NCBI RefSeq assembly: GCF_902459465.1
Contig: NC_047066.1
Coordinates: 7,753,047 to 7,817,046 of the forward strand
Origin: Asterias rubens
Lineage: Eukaryota; Echinodermata; Asteroidea; Forcipulatida; Asteriidae
Direction of reading: 5' to 3'
Length of the DNA: 64,000 nt
The notes under the pieces were generated by a model that saw only the letters and a program-made list of their open reading frames with translations, made no database searches and had not been told where the DNA came from. Shown in pieces: positions 1-13,000 of this stretch. Position numbers and translations under genes: made by a program. The number at the start of each line of letters is the position of its first letter. Positions within the stretch are counted from its first letter, which is position 1.

Positions 1-3000
1 CCCTTCCTGAACACCGTCCAGACCTGGGAGAAGAGTCTGTCACTCATTGGGGAAGTTCTGGAGGTGAGTCTCCAAGACACTGGTAGCTCTGTTTAATACA
101 GGGATGTGGTTTCTCTGTTTTCAATCGAAAAATCGCAGGTCGCAGTTTTGCATGTCTTGCTCAGCCAATGTGTCTTTGTTCACCTGAAAATTTATATTCA
201 TAAATACCTAAGACAGTTTATCTATTCTGATTGGTCAGAGTAAAAAGTGTTATAACATGGGCGTGACTCGCGTTCTTGCACCTGTGTGTATTAGACAGTT
301 TCTTCATTCCTTTTGGTTGAGAGCAACGGCTGAAACAGTTTTGCAATATCACGCGATGCCTGTGACGCGCACAGCATCTCCTTATAAGGAGTTGTTTACC
401 CGATCGGGCCGAGGGCCTAACCATTTCATAGCTGGAGGGTGTTGTGTTGAAAGAAAACACTGAATAATTATAATTTTTGCATTTATTTTACCTTGTGACC
501 AAAGGTGTTGATGTTTTTTTACCGTAAAGATATATAAGAATGGGAATCAAATTGTGTTGAATCGGTTTTCAACAAGTGGTTTGAACCCGCCGAGGCCTGG
601 TTCTTGATAATTTACCTCGACTTTGTCACGGTAAAATTATCAAGAACCAGGCCTCGTTGGGATTAAACCACTAGTTGAAAACCTCTTCACCACACATTGA
701 TTCCCTTATTTAACCCTTTAGAGACCATAGCGGCTGCAAGCGGCTTGTACCAAAATGCCCCGAGCAGCCGCAAACGGCTCCAATATTTCTTGACCAACTT
801 TTGACGCAGTGTAAAACTCTACCCTAATTATTTTGCTAGGTTTGGATGGTTGTACAGCGTAAATGGATGTACTTGGAGAGTATCTTCATCGGTGGTGACA
901 TCAGATCCCAGCTGCCTGAAGAGGCCAAGAAGTTTGACGCCATCGATAAGACATTCAAGAAGGTACATAGTTTAGCATTATTATATGAAATATTTGCCTT
1001 ATTCAAGCCAAAACATTGTGTCCTAATGGCTTTTATAAGCAAAAGCTTTAATAGATGTTTTTTGTGTGTTTGTTTTGGGTTTTTGGTTTTATCAAGCAAA
1101 AGCTCTTTAACAATTTCAAGTGGTTGTCCACGACTCGAAGGCCAGTTATATGAGCATTGGGCCAGTAATTTGTCTGGACAAGTCCGGTGGTCTTGTTTTT
1201 GACACTTTCATAGTATTTCTTCACTGCATTAAAACTTTTAACGAAATGAAAAGATGTTCAAATATTGACTTGGACTTTGAATCCAATAAATCGCAGTGTG
1301 CTTACCATACCCATCAGACAAATGAGATTAGTTTAAGTCTTTTTGTAAGTGTCGTTAAAAAAAAAAAAGCATTTTAAAACACTCGGTTCTCATTTTTATT
1401 TTGGTCAAAATAATGCTTGTCCAGTATAAATGTTGAACTTCAAGCCCTGCAGTGTTATGTTTTTTTTCACCCAAACTCAACCCCTATTGAAATTTTTCAC
1501 TTAATAGTTGCATCCTTTATTGTAATACTTTTTTTTCGAACATTGTCATGAATTTCTTTTACTTCTTTCCATCATTAATTTTCGTTTCACCTGCTCCACC
1601 CCCCCAGATCATGCAAGACACAACGGCCAACCCCCGCATCAAGGATGCCTGCCACGTCCCCAACCGCCTGCAGGATCTAGAGATGATCAGTACGGGTCTG
1701 GAGCGATGCCAGAAGAGTCTCAACGACTACCTGGACTCCAAGAGGAATGCCTTCCCAAGGTTCTTCTTCATCTCGGATGACGAGCTGCTCTCCATCTTGG
1801 GAAGCAGTGACCCAACCTGCGTTCAGGAGCACATCATTAAGGTTGGTGTTAGATTCAATATTGGCTGCGTAAGATTAGCTTCCCCGGGTAGACCCCAGTG
1901 AGCTCATCGGGGGGAGCCCCTGACATGAACTAATCAAACGCAAACTTTACCCGGCATTCACAGCAAAGCCTCTTGTGTCAGCTGACCATAACTACTTTCA
2001 CTGTGTGCATTATGTCCGTGGATTCACAAATAGACTGTAAAATAAATATTCTCAAGGTAAAACAAAATAATCATTCAAAATAATAAATTCAAAATAATCA
2101 TTCTCACTATCAAGGCACTCCAAGGTTCAGCCCCACTCTATATTCAAAACCTGTTGACTCCCCGTACTACAAGACCGGGTCTTAGATTCACCAGCAACAT
2201 GCTCCTTGTTCCCCGGTCTCGTCTAGCCAGCTACGGGGACAGGGGGTTTTCCATTACAGCACCCAGGCTCTGGAATTCACTCCCTGAAAACCTCAGGGAA
2301 ATCCATGACATCTCCATCTTTCAGCATCAACTTAAGACACACCTGTTCACACTTGCTTTCCCCAACACTTGAGAATTTTCCCTCTTTCCATCTTGACCGG
2401 CGCCTTTGAATGGTTTTTCACCAGATTTAGCGCGCCTTTATAAATGCTGTGTTATTATTATTATTATTAAAACAGCAACGTTCAATTATTTTACAAGCCC
2501 GTGTTGATTCAAAAGTACTTGACTTTGAATTTTAAAAACCTGAATGCTTGTTTTGAAGGGTGAAAATGTGTGTCAAACTTTCTTATACAAAAATAATAAT
2601 GAACCAATGGTGGCCATTGATATACTTTCATCAAGACGCCATTCACCTCGGGTCAGCCCCATGTGACCTGCTCCTCAACAAGGGTTCTTGGGGGTGAGCA
2701 AATCAAACGCAGCCAATGTGCCATGAGTTTATGCTACCAGCGCTCACTTTTTAATTAAGAGCAATATATACTCTCAATTAATCTCAGATGTATGACAACA
2801 TCGCCTCACTGCGTCTACAAGAAGGCAACAACAAGGAGACTCTGGTGTCTGCCATGGTGTCGGCCGAGGGTGAAGTGATGGAGTTCCGACAGAACATCCC
2901 GGCCGAAGGACGCGTAGAGGACTGGATGACCAACGTCCTGGTAGAGATGAGACGAACCAACAGGCTAATTACTAAGGAGGCCGTCTTTACATACTGTGCC

Positions 3001-4050
3001 GATAACATCGACAGGTACGTGAATGAATCACTTAGCAGCTTGCGAAGAGATGCTAAAAATGATTTTGTTTACGACCTCCCCCCTTTACTATTAATCTAGA
3101 TATTGGTCTACACACAGAATTTGTTTGGGCAAGTTCAAGCTACAACATTTCTCTATACTCTCAGCAAAATAACTGCTAACAAGACTTGCCCCCTTTACCG
3201 TGTTTTTTGTCTTATCTACATTAATACAAGATGAAACAGAATGAACTGATGAACTATTCAAAAAAAGAAAAAAAATTCCTACACCTTTAATCAGCCATAT
3301 GATGCAAGAGAAACGTTTGTTTATTGTTGTTTCTTTTTCTCCCTTCTTCAGGGTGCAATGGATGTACAAGTATCAGGGTATGATCGTCCTAGCCACTAAC
3401 CAGGTCTGGTGGACGTGGGAAGTAGAAGACGTCTTCAATAAGGTGATCAAGCTAGGAGATAAGATGGCGATGAAGAAGTACGCCAAGAAGATGCATCAAC
3501 AGATCAACGATCTTGTGGTTCAGGTATTGATCGTGTTATTATTTCATTTTATCACAGCATGTAAAAGAAAGATCACATTTTCCTTTGTGCCTGTTACTCC
3601 TCGAGTCGGGCTATGTTCCGTAACTTTAGATCTTGAGGTTTTTTTTTCAGGATCCTTGCTGTTCCCCAAAGCACCGCATTCTGTAACAGATCTATTCTCA
3701 CATTTATCCCTATTTTGTCTAAATGTTTCCATAGTGCTTTCCGAATGGTTCTAAGCGCTCCAACCACCACGGGTGCTACTTTTACTTTCACCTGCCAAAT
3801 CTTACAAAGTTCCTTGGCCAGATCTTGGTACTTTTGGATCTTGTCCATCTCTTTCGAAGCTACCCTTATAACTCCCGGCACAGCTATGTCAATGAGATGA
3901 CACATTTTCTTTTTGTCATTTACTCATCTTCATTTTGTCTTTGTCCCAGGTGCGATCCCCTTTGTCCAATAATGATCGTAAGAAGTACAACAGTGTCCTG
4001 ATCATTGATGTACATGCCAGAGATATCATCGATGGCTTCGTCAGAGACAG
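1..4050 (+). CDS. DNAH10: DNAH10 exons 1-6: linker (DHC N-terminal region 2)
   Basis: Residues 1-306 of the visible protein form the C-terminal part of the tail and the linker, the mechanical lever that swings across the AAA ring. Recognisable pieces are [16 protein letters not shown] (exon 2), [20 protein letters not shown] (exon 3), EGEVMEF and [12 protein letters not shown] (exon 4), [11 protein letters not shown] (exon 5) and [19 protein letters not shown] (exon 6). The first visible exon is cut by the window edge and joins in phase 0. The introns carry repeats: a long hairpin element in intron 1, a LINE tail in intron 3 and an antisense LINE fragment in intron 5. Confidence 0.9.
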
Positions 4051-7000
4051 GTAACCGCTGATTTAACAGTGACTAGAATAAGTATTGTCGTCTAGTTGCT
4101 GAACTCTAGTTCTGAATGGCCAGTGGAAACTGGCCGTTTAAGACCTTGTTGCAACTCTGTTAATCCCTTATTATAGCCCCAACATTTGGTTTCATACTTA
4201 ATGTCTTCCCTTCATTCTGTGAAATACCATAAAATAAGTTCACAATTTCAAGAGGAGAAAAAAGTCAAAGACTAATTATTTTGATGGGGGGGGGGGGCAA
4301 CAGAAATTAATTTCTAAATCCATATTGTTTTAATCATGCAAAAGACTGAAATGGTGTTCATTTAAAAAATGTAAATAAAAACAACACTTTTTAAAAGTTT
4401 TCAGATTTTCAGGTACCAGTCTATTCTTTCTCATTTCAGTATCTTAGACGCCAGGGAGTTTGAATGGGAGAGCCAGCTGCGATTCTACTGGGACAGGGAA
4501 CCAGACGAGCTGAATGTCAGACAGTGTACGGGAACCTTCGGCTATGGTTACGAGTACATGGGACTGAACGGTCGGCTGGTCATCACACCGCTGACCGACA
4601 GAATCTATCTTACACTTACTCAGGTACTGGAAGCGTGTCTGAAAGTTTTGTTATCTGTCTCTTCATCAATTTGGGAATCAAAACCGTTGTGCACAATTTT
4701 GACTCTCAAAATAAAGACAAGATGTAAGGCACGTGTAAGTGCGCTGCCCATTGTGCAAGGGATCTATAGAGGGGAATGTTTATTGTTTATGCAGTCCTCA
4801 TTAGGCGAGTCTTGAGGGAAGTTTTGAACAAAGCCAGCGATGGAAACCAAGTTTAATACGATCCGGTAACTTGTTCCACAATGAAGGAACAGCAAAAGTA
4901 CCATCACATCTGCGCCATGCAACTACACCTGGACACTTCAAGAAACTATTTAAGACTCATTTATACAGAAATGCTTTACTGTTCTATTTGACTTTAGGAA
5001 CATCTTGAGTTTGGACTTTTTTTGTCGCATCTTCTGTGGACGCTTTGCACCTTGTAACTGTAGGGAAAAACGCGCCTGATATAAATGCTGATATGTATGT
5101 ATGCATGATTCGAAGTAAATGCTCTTTGACCCCATGATGTAAAACTTACCGTGGATTTATTGTGATTTTTGGTTGTAGGCTTTGTCCATGCAGCTTGGTG
5201 GTGCTCCTGCAGGCCCAGCGGGTACTGGGAAGACTGAGACCACTAAGGATCTAGCCAAGGCATTGGGTCTTCTCTGTGTTGTCACGAACTGTGGTGAGGG
5301 TATGGATTACAAGGTAAGGTTGCTCATATTATTCTCTGTCTCTTTGTAAATTTCAGGCATGATAGTCTTCCTACTTTAGGCTACAGATGTAATTTGATTT
5401 TGTCCTTGAAAACATCCGAAAAGTTGTGATGAAATAGCCTGGATGATGTTCTAAAGCCTACATTTTGGTCAGCCCTTTTACTAAATAAAATGTTCCTACT
5501 TTTTTTTTTTTTTTTAAGAGAGGTTAAAATATTACATCTTTTCTCAAAACTTTTAAAAGCTCACTTCTTGTTCAATGATTTTGATATTTTTTCATTCATT
5601 CATTCGTTTTGTTTTAGTACTGTTTTATCTTAAACTGAAGCCAAGTTAATGTCGCTTATATCCTTCTCTGTCTGTCCAGTTCAAAATTTCTATTCAAAAG
5701 CTCACTTCTTGTTAAGTTAATTTGTAGGATGTCAAACTTTGTGTTGTCAAAGTATTATTAGATGAGGTTTGTGGAAACATGTGAAAATCTCATTTTGAGT
5801 AGTGTGGGTTCTGAAAACAACCTGCGGTTGATAGCTGAACGTCTTGAGTAGACTGCTGGACCCTGGATGCTGCTTTTAAAAGTACTGCCTTGTTGCAGAT
5901 TGGGCTGGCTTAGCTCGGCAGCCAACATCTGAATTTTTTGTTAAACAAGTAAACAAGGCCGAAAAACCACAGGCTTCATAGTGTTACTGAAAACTTCTTT
6001 AGATTTATTAACTTTTGGTTTTATCCATATACACCGATGTGTGTTAGCACTGTATACTCGGTACTTACTCTGTCAACAAAATCAAAGGCATAATACTTGG
6101 GTGGGATTCGAATCCACAACCTTTGCATCTAGAGCAGTGTCTTGCCAACTAGACCACCGAGATTGCCCGATAGCTAGAGGCAGTTTGAATCCTATATTTT
6201 ATCGGCGGGTACCGCAACGATTTAATTCTTTAGATTTGATAGTTTATATAATTATGTTTTCTCCCCAGGCGGTTGGTAAGATCTTCTCGGGTCTAGCTCA
6301 GTGCGGCGCCTGGGGATGCTTTGATGAGTTCAACCGTATCGACGTCTCTGTCCTGTCAGTCATCTCCTCCCAGATCCAGACCATTAGGAACGCTCTCATT
6401 CACAACCTCAAGAAGTTCCAGGTCGGTAACATCTTCAATGTCCACTTATTTTGAGAAAGTCTGCCAACGTCGTAGGGTGTCATGGCCTTGTGGTTTAAAG
6501 CTTCAAATTCAAGGTTCTGGGCCCAATTTTATAATTAGAGTTAGAATTATAAATGGTTTATTAGCCAATGATTAAAAACAATCACAGGAATTTGAAGTAT
6601 TGGACTCGTATCATAAGAAGTAGTCATCTTAAAATACAATACAAACAAACTTTTGAGCAGAAATACTGCTTGACAAATTTCTTTGCTAAGCAAAAACCGA
6701 GTGGGGCACCAAATCACAACAATATAAACTTCATGCAATTTTGGCTGGTAACCTGTTTCTGCTAAGCAATACTTTTCTGTGCTTAGCAAGTTTTTGTGCA
6801 CACAGGCTTACTGCTGGGTAATTCATCAGGATGTAGGTTCAAATCCCGGTCATAACACTTGTGATTGGGTTTAAAAATTTGCTATAGCTGGACTTGTAAC
6901 TTGTGACCTCCAGATTAAAGTGGCAGAGTTTCATTTACTGAGCAATCTAGCCCTTTGTTGGCGGTCTCCCCGTTTTGTTTTGTGTTTTTGTAAACAATGG

Positions 7001-10000
7001 ATGCATCAAGATTTTGTATTCGCTGATGTAATTTGCTGGTGCATATTCGTTGACAGTTTGAAGGCAATGAAATCACCATGGACAATCGTATGGGTATTTT
7101 CATCACCATGAACCCTGGCTACGCTGGACGTACCGAGCTACCAGAGAGTGTCAAGGCCCTGTTCAGACCCGTCGTCGTCATCGTACCGGATCTCGGTCAG
7201 ATCTGTGAGATCATGTTGTTCTCTGAGGGATTCATTCTTGCCAAGGTATGACTGTCGATTAATTTGTTCATAAATTTCTTTTTCAGGAGAGTTATTGGTT
7301 TATTTTTAATAAAAACACCATCCATAAATATAATAATCTGTCTGTCCAATTTCCAAGAAACCAGTGTGTAGCAGTTCAAGTTTTGTTAGGGACTTCGTTC
7401 ATGTTTGTTTTCTTCTTCTTCTTATTTCGAATAGAAGAAGAAAAAACAATTTTGGGGAACTGTTTTCTCTGAATATTGTACACAAGATTGTTTGATTTAT
7501 TGTTCAAATTTCACACCAAAAGGGCTTAGAAAATAGAATTTGCTGTTGCAAACTGCTTTCCAGCCTAAAGGACCTATGGTATAATTGACAAACAAATATT
7601 TAGCGGCCTGATGTTTGGACCCTAGCAAAGTCTTTTTTTTCGAAGGCTATAAAGGGATGTCTTCTTTTTCCAGAAACACATATTTTTTTAATGTTGCTGT
7701 TAAATAATCCCCATTTTTTTTTTCAAAGGTGACATTTACAGCATTTTAATAATATTTTGTTCACATTGTCTCGTGTTAGGTCCTCGCTAAGAAGATGACA
7801 GTTCTGTACAAGCTGGCCAAGGAACAGCTCTCCAAACAGTACCATTATGACTTTGGACTGCGTGCCCTCAAGTCTGTACTGGTCATGGCCGGTGAGCTCA
7901 AGAGAGGATCCCCAGATCTGTCTGAGGTAAGAAAAGAAGTTTCAGACCCCTGACGTATGACGTCACAAGCTCAAACAGGGCCCTTGCTTTGGTCAAAGGA
8001 AGAACTATCAGTGGCTGGGAGTTACGTGCGGCGAGTACATGCACGCATGTTTTCATTGTTTGATAGGTCTCTTTTTTTTTTCTTTTTTTTTTATTATTAT
8101 ATATATGCAAGTCACCAGATACACAAGGCCTGAAGGCCACTTCAAGGTGTGGGCTACAATCAACTATTTTTCCAGGGGCCGTTGCCACCTGCTCCTAGGG
8201 CTGGAATAGAGTTACCCCCTTTACAGTCCATATGGATGTAGGCTTCGGTATCATCCAGCAGAAGCCCAGCTGGTAGAGCAGAAAGCACTACCTCCCTAAC
8301 TTTATGTGTTATCCACCTAGGGTTGAAAATAGTCTCAAAGCTGATCTGGCTTAAATTTTTACTTTCATTGCATACTTTGACTTTTCAAGTTTATCTTGAA
8401 ATGCTGTGATTTATACTATATGAATATGAATGTAACATCCGGTGTTCCTTCCGCCTCCCCCTTCCCCCAGGATGTAGTGTTAATGAGAGCTCTACGTGAC
8501 ATGAACCTCCCCAAGTTTGTCTTTGAGGATGTACCCCTCTTCCTGGGTCTCATCTCGGATCTCTTCCCTGGGTTAGACTGCCCTCGTGTGAGATATCCCA
8601 ATTTCAACGACGCCGTGGAGGCAGCGCTGACTGAACAGAATTACATTATGCTTGACCACCAGGTAAGAGTTTTTTTTTTTCAACAAAATGTTTCCTCGGC
8701 TTTGCTTCAAAGGAATACTAAACCAGGAATAAGATTTCTCTATCTTTACTGGAAATAAAAAAAAATTTACAAACAAAAACAATGTTTTTTTAATAATGAA
8801 GATCAAATTCATAAAAACATGAAGATAAAATTATGTAGAACCATCTAGATTGCCCCAGATTACAGGGTCAGGCTCTTAAAACCAAAGATAAATGTTTGTA
8901 AGCAGGCTTCGTACTTGTAAGCTTTCACGCTCACAAGCTTTTGCGCTTGCAAGCTTTTTTTTTTTCAACATCGGCAGCCTATCACTCTGGGGATCCCCTT
9001 TGGGAAGTCACAGTTTTTAGCATGTAGCCCTTGAAGCAGTCAATGGTTGTATGCAAGCAATCACCTGATGTTCTGATTGAAATTGTAATTTTCATTACGT
9101 GCAGGTTGACAAAGTAGTACAGATGTATGAGACGATGTTGACTAGACACACAACAATGGTGGTTGGACCAACTGGTGGTGGCAAGACTGTGGTTATCAAT
9201 GCACTTGCACAGGCACAAACGAAGTAAGTAGCTGTGGTCATCCTTGCTGTTAGTTTCAATGTTCCCAGTTTCTCTGTTTGTGTTTACAGTTTTCACCTGT
9301 ATTTTTTTACTTCTTACTTTAGTTGTAGCCTTGGATTTAGGCTTTTGTACCTTAAAGGGACCCATTGCCTACGGATCAAGAGCTTTGGCTATGAAAAATG
9401 AATGTAGTAGAAGGATGTTTGAAAGTAGAAAATAATGATGCACTTGAATATCCCTCAAAGTTGAGTGGTTTTCTGTTAACTTTTTGAACTAACACGGCCC
9501 ATAATTTTTGTGGAGTCAAAAATGTTCTACAAAATGCCTGACTGTAGTAAAATGTGGATCGCAGTAAAATGTTGCCAAAAGGTGGACACACCCATCATTT
9601 TAACTACCTTCCTAAAATTTGCATCCCAGAGTCTAACCCCTGTCTTGATGATGGCTTTCAATCACATTCTTGTGGTCCCCCCCCCCTTCCTCCTTCCATC
9701 CCAGGCTAGGCATTCAAACCAAACTGTACATCATGAACGCCAAGGCCATGAGCGTGATCGAGCTGTACGGTATCCTAGACCCGGCCACCCGCGACTGGAC
9801 GGACGGTCTCCTCTCCAACATCTTCCGCGAGATCAACCGACCGACGGACAAGAACGAGCGCAAGTACATCGTGTTCGACGGGGATGTCGACGCCCTGTGG
9901 GTGGAGAACATGAACTCTGTGATGGACGACAATAGACTGTTGACTCTGGCTAATGGAGAGAGAATCAGGCTGCAGAAACACTGCGCTCTGCTCTTTGAGG

Positions 10001-13000
10001 TGGGAAATGAGTTTTTAAAACTTTTTATTCACTATATTATACTGCTGGTGCTTTCCAGATTGTATCGTAAACTTGTTAGTGATGCCTGGTTATACAGAAG
10101 TTAACGGTTGTATGGCTTCTGACAGGCACCCCAAAACAAGGATATTGACAAAAAGGTTAACCGCCGTCCTTAGAGTTATAGATAGCCCAGTTAGTAGAGT
10201 GCTGGCACGAGGTCGCAGGTTCAAATCCCTTTTTAACTAAACCAACATTATTATGGCTGTGCGGCCTAGTGCATCCAAGTCATCAGGGCTTAGGTTCAAA
10301 TTCTAGTCATGACACTTGTGTCCTTGACCAAGGCAGTTGGCTGTAAGTGCTTCTCTTTCCCCAGGAGTAAATGGGAACCTGTGTTGATTACAGTGTTATT
10401 GACTCTTTAAAAAAAATTGTTAAACTGTAAAAAAAAACTAATTATAAGCGTTTTGAGTTAGCTTTTATTATAAGTGCTGTGAATATTATTATTACTACCA
10501 ATTTGTTTCAATTTAATTTTTATCCTCAAACTTTGACATTATAACCACCAGGTGTCTGATCTTCAGTACGCCTCCCCCGCCACTGTCTCCCGTTGTGGTA
10601 TGGTCTTTGTCGACCCCAAGAACCTCGGCTACATGCCGTTCTGGCAGAAGTGGATCAACAGCCGCGCCAGCAAGACGGAGCAAGAGGACCTGATGAGGAT
10701 GTTCCAGAAGTACGTCCCTGGGGGCATCGAGCTGATCTTAGAGGGCATGTTGGATGGAAAGCCAGGGGACAAACTGAAGATGATTGTCCCACTGACTAAT
10801 CTCAACATGGTATGTATCTGAAATGAGGGCTTGAATTTGGGGTGTAAAATTCCACAAGACTGCAGGGGCATGTTACCCAAAATCTATACTGGACCAGAAT
10901 TGACTTTTTACAGAGTCTAAACTAGTAAGAATTGTGTACAAAAAGTTCAACATGTAAACTATTGTATGTGGACCAAGCATTTAGGGGAAGTAGTCTACAT
11001 GAGTGCTTAACACATTAGTATTTTCAACATTCCTATGGAATATTTTACCAGTCCAATGGAATTGTTCATGAACATGTGCTGGAATAATCCAATACAATTA
11101 GAATGTACATACCACTCCAACTTTCGAGATGCCCTCAACAACTTAAAGGAACGTTACAGAATTGGTAAGAAAACAAAATCGTTAAGATCACAGATTTACA
11201 TAAAACTTACACGGTCTAATGATGATGATAATAGAAAACATCCCTTGAAATATTTCTGCCTGAAATGTCATATTTGATGAGAAATAAATAATTTAACTTT
11301 GCGTTTAGAGTTTATCGCTCAGTGAGCGTTTTATTCTTCTTTTTTTTGCATCAATGTCATGCAAAACGCGTGATCGTTTTTTCACTATTTTCTCGTGACC
11401 CAGACGCCTGATCGATCTCAAACTTCTATACAGGTTTGTCAGTTTATGTATATGGTGGATTACATAAAGTGCTTACACTGCCAGCAACTGTTTTGTTAGA
11501 AAAACCAATTCTGTAATGTTCCTTTAAGGCTTCAAGAAGAAGTTTTTTAACTCTAAAAAGCATTTTTATTGTTTCATTGTGATCTAATTCCTTCATTTTT
11601 GTAGAAACAAACATTGTGAGTTTAAATTTGAATTTGAAAAATGAACCAGGTGACCCAACTAAGCAAGATGCTGGATGCGTTGATCACCAAGGAGCAAGAA
11701 TCGGACGTCTTGGAAGCCATCTTCATCCAGGCCCTCTACTGGTCACTAGGAGGTTCCCTCATCGAGGAGAGCCAGGTCAAGTTCGACGGCTACGTCAAAT
11801 ACATCGCCTCGATGCCGACCATCACGGATGAAGCGGCAGATGCTGGGCCTGGGGAGCTACCTGGTCAGCTGGACTCTATTTATGAATATTTCTTTGACCA
11901 GGAAAAGAAGAAGGTACTATTGTTATTTTTAGTTACTATTATTATTAATGTTTTTTTGTTATTAGAAACCGATTTAAACTAATGGTTTGATAATTTTGAT
12001 TTTTCTGGATTTTTTACTTGCTTTCTGGATTTTCTCAAAATCTGCTAGAGCTGCGTTGCAACGATTTTATTGTTTAGGGGAAAAAAATTATTTGAAAAAA
12101 AAAAACCCTTCTGGATTAGAACCCAAGGGTTAAAGGGAACAAAATCGGTCTTAAGATTAATGGCAATAAAAACTCTTGGTTAGAAACCTACAACAGCTTT
12201 CGATAAAGCATTTTGAGAAACATTTCACATTTCATTGTGGTTGTGTCACAAGATATCAGTTTTTATCACCCAAAATTTTAATCTGAATAGTGTTACTGTT
12301 AGATTTGCGGTGATATCTCAAAAACGCGACCAATTTTTATTGTATATATCTAAATTTGTATTCAAACATTTGAACAGCCCCATAAACCAATGGTAAACTT
12401 TGCCTTTAGAGATGTACATACCTTGAAATAAAATTGTTTTCCAAAGAATTGTTTTACTTGAAAGTAATATATTTAATTTAATATTTAATTTGTCCCATTT
12501 CTCAGTGGATCCCCTGGTCCAGACTGGTCCCCAAGTACATCCACGATCCGGAGAGGAAGTTCTACGAGATCCTGGTCCCTACCCTGGACACGGTGCGCAA
12601 CACCTGGCTACTGGAGCTCATGGTTCACACTAAGCAGCCAGTCCTCTTCGTCGGTGATACCGGTACCTCAAAGACGGCCACCATTCAGGACTTCCTGAGA
12701 AACATCGATCAGGAGACAAATGTAAGGAGGTTTTGTCTTCATTTCATTTTTTCATTTCATTTCAAGACATTTATTTCCAGAACAGTATCAAGGAGAATTG
12801 GAAATGGGGGGGGGGGGGAGGGCATAACCAGAAAAGCCAGAGCTTGTGGTAGCATGCCCAGACAAACAAAGCAAAAACACAAATGGACTAACATGAACAT
12901 TAACAAGTATAGTCAGAGTGAATCAGAATAATTCACAACATTTTTGTATTTGTTTTTAACGTTACACTGATGTGTTTAAAAGATGCTATGTCAGATTTTT

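Noticed and set aside
1548-1607. Extension of DNAH10 exon 3 upstream to an ATG at 1548
   Set aside because: The pyrimidine-rich CTGCTCCACCCCCCCAG before 1608 is the splice acceptor, and the dynein frame starts at 1608.
6090-6175. tRNA-like sequence with GGGATTCGAATCC
   Set aside because: Part of a SINE relative in reverse orientation. The same TTGCCAACTAGACCACCGAG pattern recurs at 24590-24650 in the other orientation.
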